A stretch of 55,730 bases of DNA from CAZDHT01 sp964505325 (GTDB lineage Bacteria; Planctomycetota; PUPC01): contig CAZDHT010000004.1 in assembly GCA_964505325.1 (NCBI GenBank), forward strand, positions 1-55,730, in the 5' to 3' direction. Shown here in pieces: positions 8,359 through 15,418 of the stretch. Position numbers and translations under genes: made by a program. The first letter of the stretch is position 1, and each line of letters starts with the position of its first letter. A model generated the notes under the pieces. That model ran no database searches, had not been told where the DNA came from, and saw nothing but the letters and a program-made list of their open reading frames with translations.

Positions 8359-9777
8359 ATGACCGACCACCAGCGGGCGGAAACCGCGCTGCCGGAGCAC
8401 CCCGCCGTGACGCCCAACCTGGACGCGCTCGGTCGCAACGGCGTGACCTTTACCAACACGCACTGCCCCTCGCCGCACTGCTGTCCGGCGCGGGCCACAT
8501 TCTGGAGCGGGCTGTATCCGTCGCGGCACGGCGTGTGGAACAACGTTCTCAACGCCCAGGCGCTCTCCCGCGGCCTGAAGGACGGCGTCCGGCTGTGGAG
8601 CGAGGACCTCGCCGAGGCCGGCTATGCGATGCACTGGCTCGGCAAGTGGCACGTCAGCGCGGTGGAGTCGCCGAAGGATCGCGGCTGGACCGAACACCAG
8701 GTCAGCGCCGGGCCGAGCACCGTCCACGGCGGCTCGTGGGACTACTATAAGGGCCTCGCGGGGCAGACCGAAGACGCCAAACGCGGCGAGGGCCAGGTCC
8801 GCCGACCGGGCTATGGAACCTATACGACCTATGGGACCCGTGACCTGTCGGGACACCACGACGTGCGGATCACCGAGCGGGCAGAGGCGCTCCTGCCCGA
8901 GCTGGCGGCGGGAGCCGAGCCGTGGTGCCTGTTCGTTGGCGCGACCGGCCCGCACGATCCGTATTTTGTCCCACAGAAGTTCCTCGACCTGTACGACCTC
9001 GATGACGTGCCGCTTCCTCTCAGCTACGCCGACGAGATGAAGGACAAGCCGGTCATTTACCAGCGGATGCGCGAGCAACGATTCGGCCAGCTCTGCGAGC
9101 GCGAGGTCCGCGAGGCCATCCGCCACTTCTGGGCGTACTGCTCGTTTCTCGACCACCTGTTTGGAAAGCTGCTTTCGGCACTTGACGAAACAGGCCAGGC
9201 CGAGAACACCGTCGTGCTCTATTGCTCGGACCATGGCGACTACTGCGGCGACCACGGGCTGTTCGCCAAGGGTATTCCGTGCTTCCGCGGCGCCTACCAC
9301 GTGCCGGCGGTGATGCGATGGCCCGCCGGCATCCGCCACCCGGGGCGCCGGGTGGACGAGCTGGTCTCGCTGGCCGATTTCGCGCCGACGTTTCTCGAGC
9401 TGGCCGACGTGCCGGCCGACCGGTATTTCACCGGCGCCAGCCTGGCGCCTTTCCTGCGCGACGAGACCCCCGTCGAATGGCGCGAGGCGCTCTTCACCCA
9501 GTGCAACGGCGTGGAGCTGTACTTCACCCAGCGCTCGGTGCTGACCCGGGAATGGCGGTACACGTTCAACGGCTTCGACTGGGACGAACTGTACGACCTC
9601 CGGAGCGACCCGCACGAGATGAGGAATCTGGCGCGGGACCCGAAGTACCGCGACGTAGTGCGAGAGATGTGTCGGCGGATGTGGCGGTTCGCGCTCGCGG
9701 AGGAAGACACCGCCATCAACCAGTACATCACCGTGTCGCTGGCGCCCTTCGGCCCGGCCGAAGCGTTTCGACAGTGA
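8359..9777 (+). CDS. Type I sulfatase (formylglycine-dependent), 5' end disturbed
   Basis: Arylsulfatase-family hydrolase removing sulfate esters, probably from polysaccharides. SPHCCPARATFWSGLYPSRHG contains the C-x-P-x-R formylglycine motif; MTDHQ supplies a metal-binding Asp, and YCSDHGDYCGDHGLFAKG the second metal site. The C-terminal DLRSDPHEMRNLARDP is typical. The first ATG is at 8359, but the expected first strand (R-P-N-I-L-I-F) is encoded in frame just upstream at 8338-8358, where no ATG, GTG or TTG is available; only a CTG (8308) or a one-base repair linking ATG 8324 would restore it. So either the start is non-standard or a base is missing. It directly follows the propeller gene, probably as an operon; no signal peptide is seen. 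Confidence 0.85.
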   Translation: MTDHQRAETALPEHPAVTPNLDALGRNGVTFTNTHCPSPHCCPARATFWSGLYPSRHGVWNNVLNAQALSRGLKDGVRLWSEDLAEAGYAMHWLGKWHVSAVESPKDRGWTEHQVSAGPSTVHGGSWDYYKGLAGQTEDAKRGEGQVRRPGYGTYTTYGTRDLSGHHDVRITERAEALLPELAAGAEPWCLFVGATGPHDPYFVPQKFLDLYDLDDVPLPLSYADEMKDKPVIYQRMREQRFGQLCEREVREAIRHFWAYCSFLDHLFGKLLSALDETGQAENTVVLYCSDHGDYCGDHGLFAKGIPCFRGAYHVPAVMRWPAGIRHPGRRVDELVSLADFAPTFLELADVPADRYFTGASLAPFLRDETPVEWREALFTQCNGVELYFTQRSVLTREWRYTFNGFDWDELYDLRSDPHEMRNLARDPKYRDVVREMCRRMWRFALAEEDTAINQYITVSLAPFGPAEAFRQ

Positions 9778-9787
9778 AACAAGGAAG

Positions 9788-9850
9788 AACGGGAGACCGG
9801 AAAAGAGAAGTCCTCCGCCCGAAGGGCGGCGCGATCCTCTCTCTCCCGTT
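9788..9850 (+). terminator. Nested hairpin after the sulfatase, terminator-like
   Basis: AACGGGAGA (9788-9796) pairs with TCTCCCGTT (9842-9850), enclosing a perfect inner hairpin CCGCCC-GAA-GGGCGG (9815-9829). A pyrimidine-rich run with five T follows. The spacing is looser than in a classical terminator. Confidence 0.4.
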
Positions 9851-9898
9851 TTCCCTCTTCTCCCTTTTTCCTTCCTTACGCCTGTTCCACCTCCGCGG

Positions 9899-9926
9899 TT
9901 GCGCTTCCTGCGACACCCGGTATAAT
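9899..9926 (+). promoter_or_regulatory. Sigma-70-like promoter of the carbamoyltransferase gene
   Basis: TTGCGC (9899-9904), a 16-base spacer and a perfect TATAAT (9921-9926) stand 38 bases before the chosen start codon. This supports separate transcription from the sulfatase. Confidence 0.6.
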
Positions 9927-9964
9927 CCCGGTCGTAACTCAGAACCCACATGAAGGAGGTCACG

Positions 9965-10948
9965 ATGGGAGAGTCATTGGCCGACAAACCCGCTCCCGAG
10001 CTGAGCGACCGGATCCGCGGCAGGCAGGCCCCGCACATCGGCGTCTTCAGCCGAGAAGAACTGGCCGAAATCATCGCCCTGGGCGAATGGTTCCGCGAAA
10101 ACCGCTACGACATGACCTACGCGAACTTGCTCCACGGTCGCGTGCTGGGGCTGCTGTTCGTGTATGAATCCACGCGGACGCGGCTCGGCTTCGAGGCGGC
10201 GATGGCGCAGCTCGGCGGCACTAACGTCTACCTGCCCGTCGCCTCGACCCAGATGGGCCGCGGCGAATCGATGGCCGACACCGCCCGGGCCATGGACCAG
10301 TACCTCGATGTCTTCTGCGGGCGGCTGTGGAAGCAGGAGGACATGGACGAGGCCTGCGCCAACATGACCGTGCCCGTCCTCAACGCCTGCACCCCCCGCG
10401 ACCACACCACCCACAACATCGGCGAGCTGATGGCCATCAAGCAGGCGAAGGGGCGGCTCGAAGGGCTTAACCTCGTCTACACGGGCATGGCCCGCGGCCT
10501 GCTGCACTCGTTCCTCCGCGTGTGTCCGGTGCTGGGTGTCAACTTCGTCGCCGCCGTCCCGCCGTCCTACGCCGAGACCCTCGACCCGGACGTGCTCGCC
10601 GAGGGCGAGGCCCGCGCGGGCGAGGCCGGCACGCGCCTCGAGGTGGTCACCGACCTCAAGAAGGCGGTCGAGGATGCTGACTTCATCCAGGCCAGCACCC
10701 TCATTCGCAGCATGCTCGCCGGCGAGCAGTCGCCCGAGGAGAAGGCCGTCGTGGTCGAGGAGTGGACGGTCACCGACGAGGTGCTCGACTGCGCCAAGCC
10801 GGACGTGCTCTACAGCCACTCCGGCCCCGCCCACCGCGGCGTGTGCGCCACCAACGAGGTGATGGACGGCCCCCGCCAGATCATTCAGCAGGAGGCCCTC
10901 AACGCGATCTACTCGAAGAAGGCCCTGCTGGCGCTGATGGTGAAGTGA
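9965..10948 (+). CDS. Divergent aspartate/ornithine carbamoyltransferase-family protein
   Basis: A 327-residue member of the carbamoyltransferase superfamily. The carbamoyl-phosphate motif is clear (ESTRTRLGFEAAMAQLGG), as is the C-terminal AHRG...NEVMDGP...KKALLALM. Key positions differ from ornithine carbamoyltransferase: the HPxQ motif is HTTH (in TPRDHTTHNIGEL), and the catalytic HCLP loop reads HSGP, so the ornithine-binding cysteine is absent. It therefore probably uses another amino acceptor; several orphan subgroups with altered loops are known. The open frame begins at ATG 9950, but AAGGAGGT (9953-9960) lies inside that extension and is ideally placed for the ATG at 9965. Two truncated copies of its 3' end lie downstream at 11420 and 12507. 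Confidence 0.82.
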   Translation: MGESLADKPAPELSDRIRGRQAPHIGVFSREELAEIIALGEWFRENRYDMTYANLLHGRVLGLLFVYESTRTRLGFEAAMAQLGGTNVYLPVASTQMGRGESMADTARAMDQYLDVFCGRLWKQEDMDEACANMTVPVLNACTPRDHTTHNIGELMAIKQAKGRLEGLNLVYTGMARGLLHSFLRVCPVLGVNFVAAVPPSYAETLDPDVLAEGEARAGEAGTRLEVVTDLKKAVEDADFIQASTLIRSMLAGEQSPEEKAVVVEEWTVTDEVLDCAKPDVLYSHSGPAHRGVCATNEVMDGPRQIIQQEALNAIYSKKALLALMVK

Positions 10949-11146
10949 GTTCCACCATGAAGGGCGCGAACAACACCAAGAATCACCCGCCAGCGACGTT
11001 CCCCCTGCGAGCCGCCGAAGGAATCCGAACATCGTCGCCCCGGCAGCCCAGAATCGACGCGGCCGACGCAACTCCTTGCCAAGCAAGCACCTACACCCCA
11101 CGTCCGTGCCAGGCACCCAGGTCCGCAGGCCTGCTAGGCACCGACC

Positions 11147-11284
11147 TCGGCACTCGCGGAGCACGGTTTGCTCGACAAGGGGCTGGCGCCGTTCGCCAAG
11201 TCAGTGGTCGATATCCTTCAGGGAAAGTACGACCAACGCGAAGGACAGGTGTTTGGCAAGAAGTTCTTGGCGGGACACCAATAA
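11147..11284 (+). pseudogene. Orphan C-terminal coding fragment
   Basis: An open stretch ending in TAA encodes a plausible amphipathic protein tail (LLDKGLAPFAKSVVDILQ, then REGQVFGKKFLAG). There is no good start upstream; a TTG at 11168 with GGAG six bases before would give only 38 residues. Codon choice looks coding (strong third-position G/C), yet I do not recognise the family. The simplest reading is the last piece of a deleted gene between the full carbamoyltransferase gene and its first duplicated tail. The preceding ~200 bases (10949-11146) hold nothing else I can identify. Confidence 0.4.
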
Positions 11285-11320
11285 AAAAGGCCCCGAAGGG
11301 CCCCGATGGCTTTCGCCATC
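11285..11320 (-). terminator. Rho-independent terminator on the minus strand
   Basis: Read on the minus strand, GGCCC-TTCG-GGGCC is followed by six T (plus-strand A run at 11283-11288), a textbook intrinsic terminator with a UUCG tetraloop. A second perfect hairpin (GATGGC/GCCATC, 11305-11320) precedes it. It would end transcription coming from the mazEF-97-residue gene group. Confidence 0.75.
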
Positions 11321-11419
11321 CACCTCCGGTATCCCGGATTACCCATAGCATACCCCAAGATCTCTCCGCTGGCAAGCGCTATCTCCAAAAAAACCGCCCC
11401 CGGCCTCAGCGGAATCCGC

Positions 11420-11527
11420 GCCACCAACGAGGTGATGGACGGCCCCCGCCAGATCATCAAGCAGGAGGCGCTGAACGCCATCTACTCCAAGAAGGCGCTT
11501 CTGGCGCTGATGGTGACGTGGGGCTGA
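11420..11527 (+). pseudogene. Truncated duplicate of the carbamoyltransferase 3' end (copy 1)
   Basis: From GCC at 11420 the frame reads ATNEVMDGPRQIIKQEALN and on to the KKALLALM tail, matching the last 33 residues of the gene ending at 10948 almost exactly, then a few extra codons (TWG) to TGA. At DNA level most differences are synonymous (for example ccc/gcg, ctc/ctg third positions). That pattern suggests the copy derives from a second functional gene that diverged under selection before its front part was deleted. No start codon or upstream homologous part is present. Confidence 0.8.
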
Positions 11528-11533
11528 GCCTAC

Positions 11534-11827
11534 TTAGAACCAGTACAGCCTCATTTCTTCGAGGAACCCCCGCTCGATGGGGAAGTCCGAACGCGAGCCG
11601 ATGACGCTGTCGATGCCGCAGCGAGGGCAGAGGGCAGTCTGCCCCTCCCCGGTGTCGTCGTCATCGACCCAGTCTTCGATCTGCCCCGGTGCGAACGTCG
11701 CACAGCAGTAGAAGCAACCGCACAGATCGCTCCGTTCGATCTCGGTGCGATGCCGCATCGAGTGCTTATGAGCTTGTCTGATTCTTTCGGGAAATGCATC
11801 GAGCCCGTCATCGATTTCGCCGTGCAT
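11534..11827 (-). CDS. Conserved cysteine-rich small protein (putative zinc-binding)
   Basis: A 97-residue cytoplasmic protein. It carries DLCGCFYCCATF in the middle and TALCPRCGIDSVIG later, that is C-x-C-x-x-C-C and C-x-x-C pairs consistent with one zinc site, followed by a conserved C-terminal helix ending WF. I recognise this layout from small conserved proteins scattered in bacteria, without an assigned role. It follows mazF on the same strand after 57 bases and is ahead of a strong minus-strand terminator, so it may be cotranscribed with mazEF as cargo. A GAGGGG sequence shortly before the ATG can serve as ribosome binding site. Confidence 0.75.
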   Translation of the reverse strand: MHGEIDDGLDAFPERIRQAHKHSMRHRTEIERSDLCGCFYCCATFAPGQIEDWVDDDDTGEGQTALCPRCGIDSVIGSRSDFPIERGFLEEMRLYWF

Positions 11828-11884
11828 CCGAGCCCCTCGCCGGGGTCAGCTCGCCTTGACGGGCGCTTCTTGCCATGCCGCACA

Positions 11885-12208
11885 CTACGGCGCAAACATC
11901 GCGTGCAGCACGCCCAGCACGCCCTGTTGCACCCGCGGCGAAACGCGGCCCAGCCGGCGCACCAGCCGCGTCTTGTCCACGGTCCGGACTTGGTCCAGCA
12001 CGACCTGTCCCTTCTTGCCCTGAAACGTGCACGGCACGCGGGTCGGGTAGTCACGCCCCTTGGTCGTCATTGGCGCGACTATGACCGTGCCGATGTGCCG
12101 GTTCATCTCATCGGGCGAGACGACCAGGCAAGGTCGCGCCTTCCTGATCTCCCTGCCTCGTGTCGGATCGAGAGACACCAGAAAGACATCGAATCGGCGG
12201 ACTACCAC
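11885..12208 (-). CDS. mazF: MazF/PemK-family toxin (endoribonuclease)
   Basis: A 107-residue toxin expected to cleave mRNA at short sequence motifs. The N-terminus VVVRRFDVFLVSLDPTRGREIRKARPCLVVSP is the canonical MazF start: the strand with G-x-E-I-x-K-x-R-P and the catalytic Arg region. IGTVIVAPMTTKGRDYPTRV follows, and the C-terminal helix LGRVSPRVQQGVLGVL is complete. I start at GTG 12208, which overlaps the antitoxin's stop codon by seven bases and has GAGGAG upstream; the longer open frame would run through the antitoxin gene. Type II toxin-antitoxin module with mazE. Confidence 0.93.
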   Translation of the reverse strand: MVVRRFDVFLVSLDPTRGREIRKARPCLVVSPDEMNRHIGTVIVAPMTTKGRDYPTRVPCTFQGKKGQVVLDQVRTVDKTRLVRRLGRVSPRVQQGVLGVLHAMFAP

Positions 12209-12450
12209 TCCCACTCCTCTGCATCCCATTCGGTGGTGGACTCGGCGACCAGCAGGCGGTCGTCCCCTCGTTCTGCCATAGCAGCAAACGCCTCGTCCCA
12301 GCCTTCGCGGGGCCGATGAGCGGAGCGAATCACGAGTTCGCCGTCGCGGATGTCCATCTCGATCTCGCCCTCCAGTCCACACTGCTCACAGATGGGCTTC
12401 GGTATGCGAATTCCTTGCGAGTTCCCGACCTTGACCAGCTTGGCTTTCAT
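12202..12450 (-). CDS. mazE: MazE/AbrB-family antitoxin
   Basis: An 82-residue antitoxin. The N-terminal swapped-hairpin AbrB domain reads MKAKLVKVGNSQGIRIPKPI, which binds its own promoter. The acidic, tryptophan-rich tail (ESTTEWDAEEWEW) is the part that docks into the MazF groove. It ends inside the toxin gene's start, the usual coupling that links toxin translation to antitoxin translation. The gene lies between two truncated carbamoyltransferase tails, suggesting the module arrived in a duplicated or rearranged site. Confidence 0.93.
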   Translation of the reverse strand: MKAKLVKVGNSQGIRIPKPICEQCGLEGEIEMDIRDGELVIRSAHRPREGWDEAFAAMAERGDDRLLVAESTTEWDAEEWEW

Positions 12451-12456
12451 GCTTAC

Positions 12457-12485
12457 AATGTACCCACTTCGGGCCCGGAAATCAA
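12457..12485 (-). promoter_or_regulatory. mazEF promoter with dyad operator, near-leaderless
   Basis: On the minus strand TTGATT (12485-12480), a 17-base spacer and TACATT (12462-12457) form a good promoter. The -10 lies in TACATTGTA, a small dyad suited to MazE binding. Only six bases separate the -10 from the ATG and no Shine-Dalgarno is present, so the transcript should start at or next to the start codon. Confidence 0.6.
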
Positions 12486-12506
12486 GCCTGTTGGCGCAGT
12501 GGTCTG

Positions 12507-12587
12507 CGCCACATCATCCAGCAGGAGGTCCTCAACGCGGTCTACGCGAAGACGGCGCTTCTGGCGCTGAGGACGGAGTGCGCTTGA
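12507..12587 (+). pseudogene. Truncated duplicate of the carbamoyltransferase 3' end (copy 2)
   Basis: Reading CGC at 12507 onward gives RHIIQQEVLNAVYAKTALLA to a TGA, matching the last ~24 codons of the gene ending at 10948 (RQIIQQEALNAIYSKKALLA). It is more diverged than copy 1, with the tail changed to LRTECA. It lies between the mazEF promoter and the DUF89 gene. It is not in frame with the DUF89 protein and has no start. Confidence 0.7.
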
Positions 12588-12652
12588 CCGCGCTGCCGCA
12601 CCGTGGTACAAGTCATCTCGATGCTGGTGCCCAACCGCCTTCGGAGGTCCCG

Positions 12653-13504
12653 GTGAGAACGTATCTCCAGTGCGTGCCGTGCTTTGTGCGCCAGACGCTC
12701 GAAGCGGTTCAAATGGCCTCCAGCGCCCCGGCCGTCCACGAGCAGGTCATGCGCGAGGTTCTGCATCGGACCTCACAAATGGACCTGGGCGATTCGCCCC
12801 CCACGATGGGCCAGGCCATCCACCGAATTATCAAGCAGATCACCGGTGTCGCCGATCCCTACCGCGATGCGAAACGGCGGCTCAACGCGTTCGCCCTCCG
12901 GCTCTACGACGAGCTGGCCCCGCAGACCGACAAGGCCGCCGACCCCGTCTCGGCGGCTGTCCACCTCGCCGCGGCGGGGAACGTTGTCGACCTCGGCGTC
13001 AAGTCCGGCCTCGACCACGATCAGATCCGGTCCGCCGTCCGCGGCGCGCTGGACGACCCCCTCGACCCCCGCGAGGTCGAGCGATTCAGGCAAGCCATCG
13101 CCGCCGCCCGCGATATCCTTTACCTTGGCGACAACAGTGGAGAGATTGTGTTCGACCGCATGCTGATCGAACGCCTCCCGCGCGAGAACATCACGTTCGT
13201 CGTTCGCGGCGAACCGATCATCAACGATGCAACGATGCAGGACGCCATTGAGACCGGAATGGCCGACCTGGTCCCCGTGATCGACAACGGCTCCGACGCG
13301 CCGGGGACAATTCTCTCTGACTGCTCGCCCGAATTCCGCGAACGCTTCGCCCGGGCGGACTTGATCATCAGCAAGGGTCAGGGCAACTACGAGACGCTCA
13401 GTGAGGAAGACAGGCCGATCTTCTATCTGCTCAAGGTCAAGTGCCCCGTCATCGCGCAAGACATCGGCGAGCCGGTCGGCACGCTGATCCTTCGCAGGAA
13501 GTGA
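12653..13504 (+). CDS. DUF89-family (ARMT1-like) metal-dependent phosphatase
   Basis: A 283-residue protein of the DUF89 family, thought to remove damaged phosphorylated metabolites. The start is a GTG five bases after GGAGG, giving RTYLQCVPCFVRQTLEA, the family's N-terminal C-x-x-C. The core motif LYLGDNSGEIVFDRMLIE provides the metal-binding Asp-Asn pair, RGEPIINDATMQDA follows, and DLIISKGQGNYETLSEE is the second conserved active-site loop. The bacterial/archaeal subtype is ~280-290 residues, as here. The physiological substrate is unknown. It is a plus-strand single gene, convergent with msrBA. Confidence 0.88.
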   Translation: MRTYLQCVPCFVRQTLEAVQMASSAPAVHEQVMREVLHRTSQMDLGDSPPTMGQAIHRIIKQITGVADPYRDAKRRLNAFALRLYDELAPQTDKAADPVSAAVHLAAAGNVVDLGVKSGLDHDQIRSAVRGALDDPLDPREVERFRQAIAAARDILYLGDNSGEIVFDRMLIERLPRENITFVVRGEPIINDATMQDAIETGMADLVPVIDNGSDAPGTILSDCSPEFRERFARADLIISKGQGNYETLSEEDRPIFYLLKVKCPVIAQDIGEPVGTLILRRK

Positions 13505-13589
13505 GAGAACGGATTCCCGGCCGAATCATCCGAGGACGGCGCCATCCAAGCCAGGGAGGCCCCGCTGGCGCTCGTGGGCTCCGCTCGGG

Positions 13590-14591
13590 TCACGGCTTCT
13601 CCGGCACGTCGAAGCGGCGTACGCGGGCGTGGCAGCCCCGCTCGGGATGCTTCTTCAGGTAATCCTGGTGAGACTCTTCCGCCGGGTAGAACTTGCCGGC
13701 GCGCACCACCTGCGTGACCACCTTGTACCCCTTGTCCCGAAGCACCCCGATAAGCTTCTCGGCGGTCTTCTTCTGCTCTTCGTTCGCGTAGAAGACGGCC
13801 GAGCGATACTGCGTGCCCGCGTCGGGCCCCTGGCGGTCGAGCTGGGTCGGATCATGGATCTCGAAGAACAGCTTGGCCAGTTGCTCGTAGGAGACCCGCG
13901 TCGGGTCGTACGCAACCCGGACAGCCTCGGCGTGACCGGTCCGTCCCGTGCATACCTGCCGGTACGTGGGCTCGGACACCGTTCCGCCCGTATAGCCAGA
14001 GGTGACGCTGATCACCCCGTCGGCCTGTTGGAAGTGGTGCTCGACGCCCCAGAAGCATCCGCCCGCAAAGATCGCTTCTGCCGTCCGGGCCTCCCCAGCG
14101 GGCCGGAAGACGAGCGACACGGAATTGACGCAGTGCCGGACGTTCCTGGGGGTGAGCCGTTCGCCCTTGAAGACGTGGCCTAGGTGGCCGCCGCAGCGGG
14201 CGCAGACGATCTCCGTGCGTCGGCCGTCCGGATCGGGCTGGCGCTTCACCGCTTCCGGCATCTCGTCGTCGAAGCTTGGCCAGCCACAATCCGAGCGGAA
14301 CTTGCCCGTGGACGAGTACAGCTCGGCGCCGCACTGCCGGCATGTGTAAACGCCGTTCTCAAAATGATTCCAGTACTTCCCGGTGAACGCGCGCTCCGTG
14401 CCCTTCTCGAGAATGACGCGCTTCTCCTCCTCGCTGAGAGGAGGCATCTGTCGCGAGCCCGGGTCGCTGGTATCCACGGCGGTCTTCTCCTTCTTGTTCG
14501 TGTCCTCAATCGACGGGCAACCGCAGGCAAGCAGGGCCGCCACTGTCGCAACGCTGGCGCACAGAAAGACGAGCGGTTTTCTCAACTGCAT
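13590..14591 (-). CDS. msrBA: Bifunctional peptide methionine sulfoxide reductase MsrB-MsrA, lipoprotein
   Basis: Repairs both epimers of oxidised methionine in exported proteins. The 333-residue product begins with a lipoprotein signal peptide (lipobox LLAC, Cys23), so it is probably anchored facing the periplasm. The MsrB domain comes first: zinc cysteines CRQCG and CARCG, GWPSF, and the catalytic NVRHCVNSVSLVF. The MsrA domain follows with catalytic GGCFWGVEHHF, SGYTGG and the EIHDPTQ/GTQYRS signatures. Fusions are widespread; here MsrB precedes MsrA. The ATG at 14591 is chosen over an earlier in-frame start because the signal peptide begins there. It is convergent with the DUF89 gene. Confidence 0.94.
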   Translation of the reverse strand: MQLRKPLVFLCASVATVAALLACGCPSIEDTNKKEKTAVDTSDPGSRQMPPLSEEEKRVILEKGTERAFTGKYWNHFENGVYTCRQCGAELYSSTGKFRSDCGWPSFDDEMPEAVKRQPDPDGRRTEIVCARCGGHLGHVFKGERLTPRNVRHCVNSVSLVFRPAGEARTAEAIFAGGCFWGVEHHFQQADGVISVTSGYTGGTVSEPTYRQVCTGRTGHAEAVRVAYDPTRVSYEQLAKLFFEIHDPTQLDRQGPDAGTQYRSAVFYANEEQKKTAEKLIGVLRDKGYKVVTQVVRAGKFYPAEESHQDYLKKHPERGCHARVRRFDVPEKP

Positions 14592-14747
14592 GGGGCCACT
14601 CCGCAACACTCCGGCCACCCCCCATTATACCACTGCGCGTTCAAGTTCGTTTCTGTAAGTCGGTCCCGCCCGCGACCGGAGCGGCTGCGGCAAGGACGGC
14701 GAGAGACAGCCTGTCTCGCAGAGCTGCTTCACCTCGGCGACCGGCGG

Positions 14748-15035
14748 TCAACTTGCCTCGACCAGCGGTCGCACCCGCCTCTTGATAGGGTGCGTGGCTA
14801 GGTCGTAGCTGGCCTGGGCGTTCATCCAGAACTCGGGCGTGGTGCCCAGCGCCGCCGCGAAAAGCTGAGCGGTTTCCGGGCTGACCGCGCGCTTCCTTCG
14901 CACAATCTCGTTCACCCGCCGGACGGGCACCCCAATATGCTGCGCGAATGCGGTCTGCGTGATGCCGAGCGGCCGCAGGAACTCCTCCTGCAGGATCTCG
15001 CCCGGCGCCGTTGGTGCTCGGTGTCTTGGGATCAT
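14748..15035 (-). CDS. higA: HigA-type antitoxin (XRE helix-turn-helix)
   Basis: A 95-residue antitoxin and autorepressor. The helix-turn-helix lies in LRPLGITQTAFAQHIGVPVRRVNEIV, followed by SPETAQLFAAALGTTPEFWMNAQ, the exact layout of the HigA/VapI family. GGAGG is six bases before the ATG. The gene begins 12 bases after the toxin gene, toxin-first as in other higBA operons, and is transcribed from the promoter at 15367-15395. The 156 bases beyond it to the msrBA start (14592-14747) show no gene. Confidence 0.92.
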   Translation of the reverse strand: MIPRHRAPTAPGEILQEEFLRPLGITQTAFAQHIGVPVRRVNEIVRRKRAVSPETAQLFAAALGTTPEFWMNAQASYDLATHPIKRRVRPLVEAS

Positions 15036-15047
15036 TGGTCACCTCCG

Positions 15048-15344
15048 TCAGCGTCTGTGGTAGTCAACGATCGACACGTCGTGAGCAGCGCCCTCGTGCC
15101 ACCGGAACGCCACCCGCCATTGGTCGTTGACGCGAATGCTGTGATAGCCTCGCAGAGCACCCTTCAACGCCTCCAGGCGATTCCCGGGCGGAGCAGCGAG
15201 GTCCTGGAGCGCCTGGGCGAACTCGATCATATCGAGTTTGCGGCGCGCGACCCGCCACAGGTCACGTGGGAACCGCCGCACACGCCGCGTCCGCGACCCG
15301 TGATACAAGTCCTCGGCAGCTCGGTCACCGAACGACGCAATCAT
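15048..15344 (-). CDS. higB: HigB-type toxin (RelE superfamily mRNA interferase)
   Basis: A 98-residue ribosome-dependent ribonuclease toxin. The starting IASFGDRAAEDLYHG, the RRKLDMIEFAQALQDLAAPPGNRLEAL block and the strand GYHSIRVNDQWRVAFRW define HigB; DVSIVDYHR ends the protein with the conserved Y-H. It forms an operon with higA. An AGGA precedes the ATG. Its promoter overlaps a short dyad that likely binds the HigBA complex. Confidence 0.93.
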   Translation of the reverse strand: MIASFGDRAAEDLYHGSRTRRVRRFPRDLWRVARRKLDMIEFAQALQDLAAPPGNRLEALKGALRGYHSIRVNDQWRVAFRWHEGAAHDVSIVDYHRR

Positions 15345-15359
15345 TCGCCGGTTCCTGTC

Positions 15360-15395
15360 TATACACAGTATACCACGTTACCGCCATGCGTGCAA
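15360..15395 (-). promoter_or_regulatory. higBA promoter with overlapping operator dyad
   Basis: On the minus strand TTGCAC (15395-15390), a 17-base spacer and TATACT (15372-15367) precede higB by about 22 bases. The dyad TATAC-ACA-GTATA (15360-15372) overlaps the -10, which fits autorepression by HigA. Confidence 0.65.
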
Positions 15396-15418
15396 GCCAG
15401 ACTCGCCCCCAGCGAACG

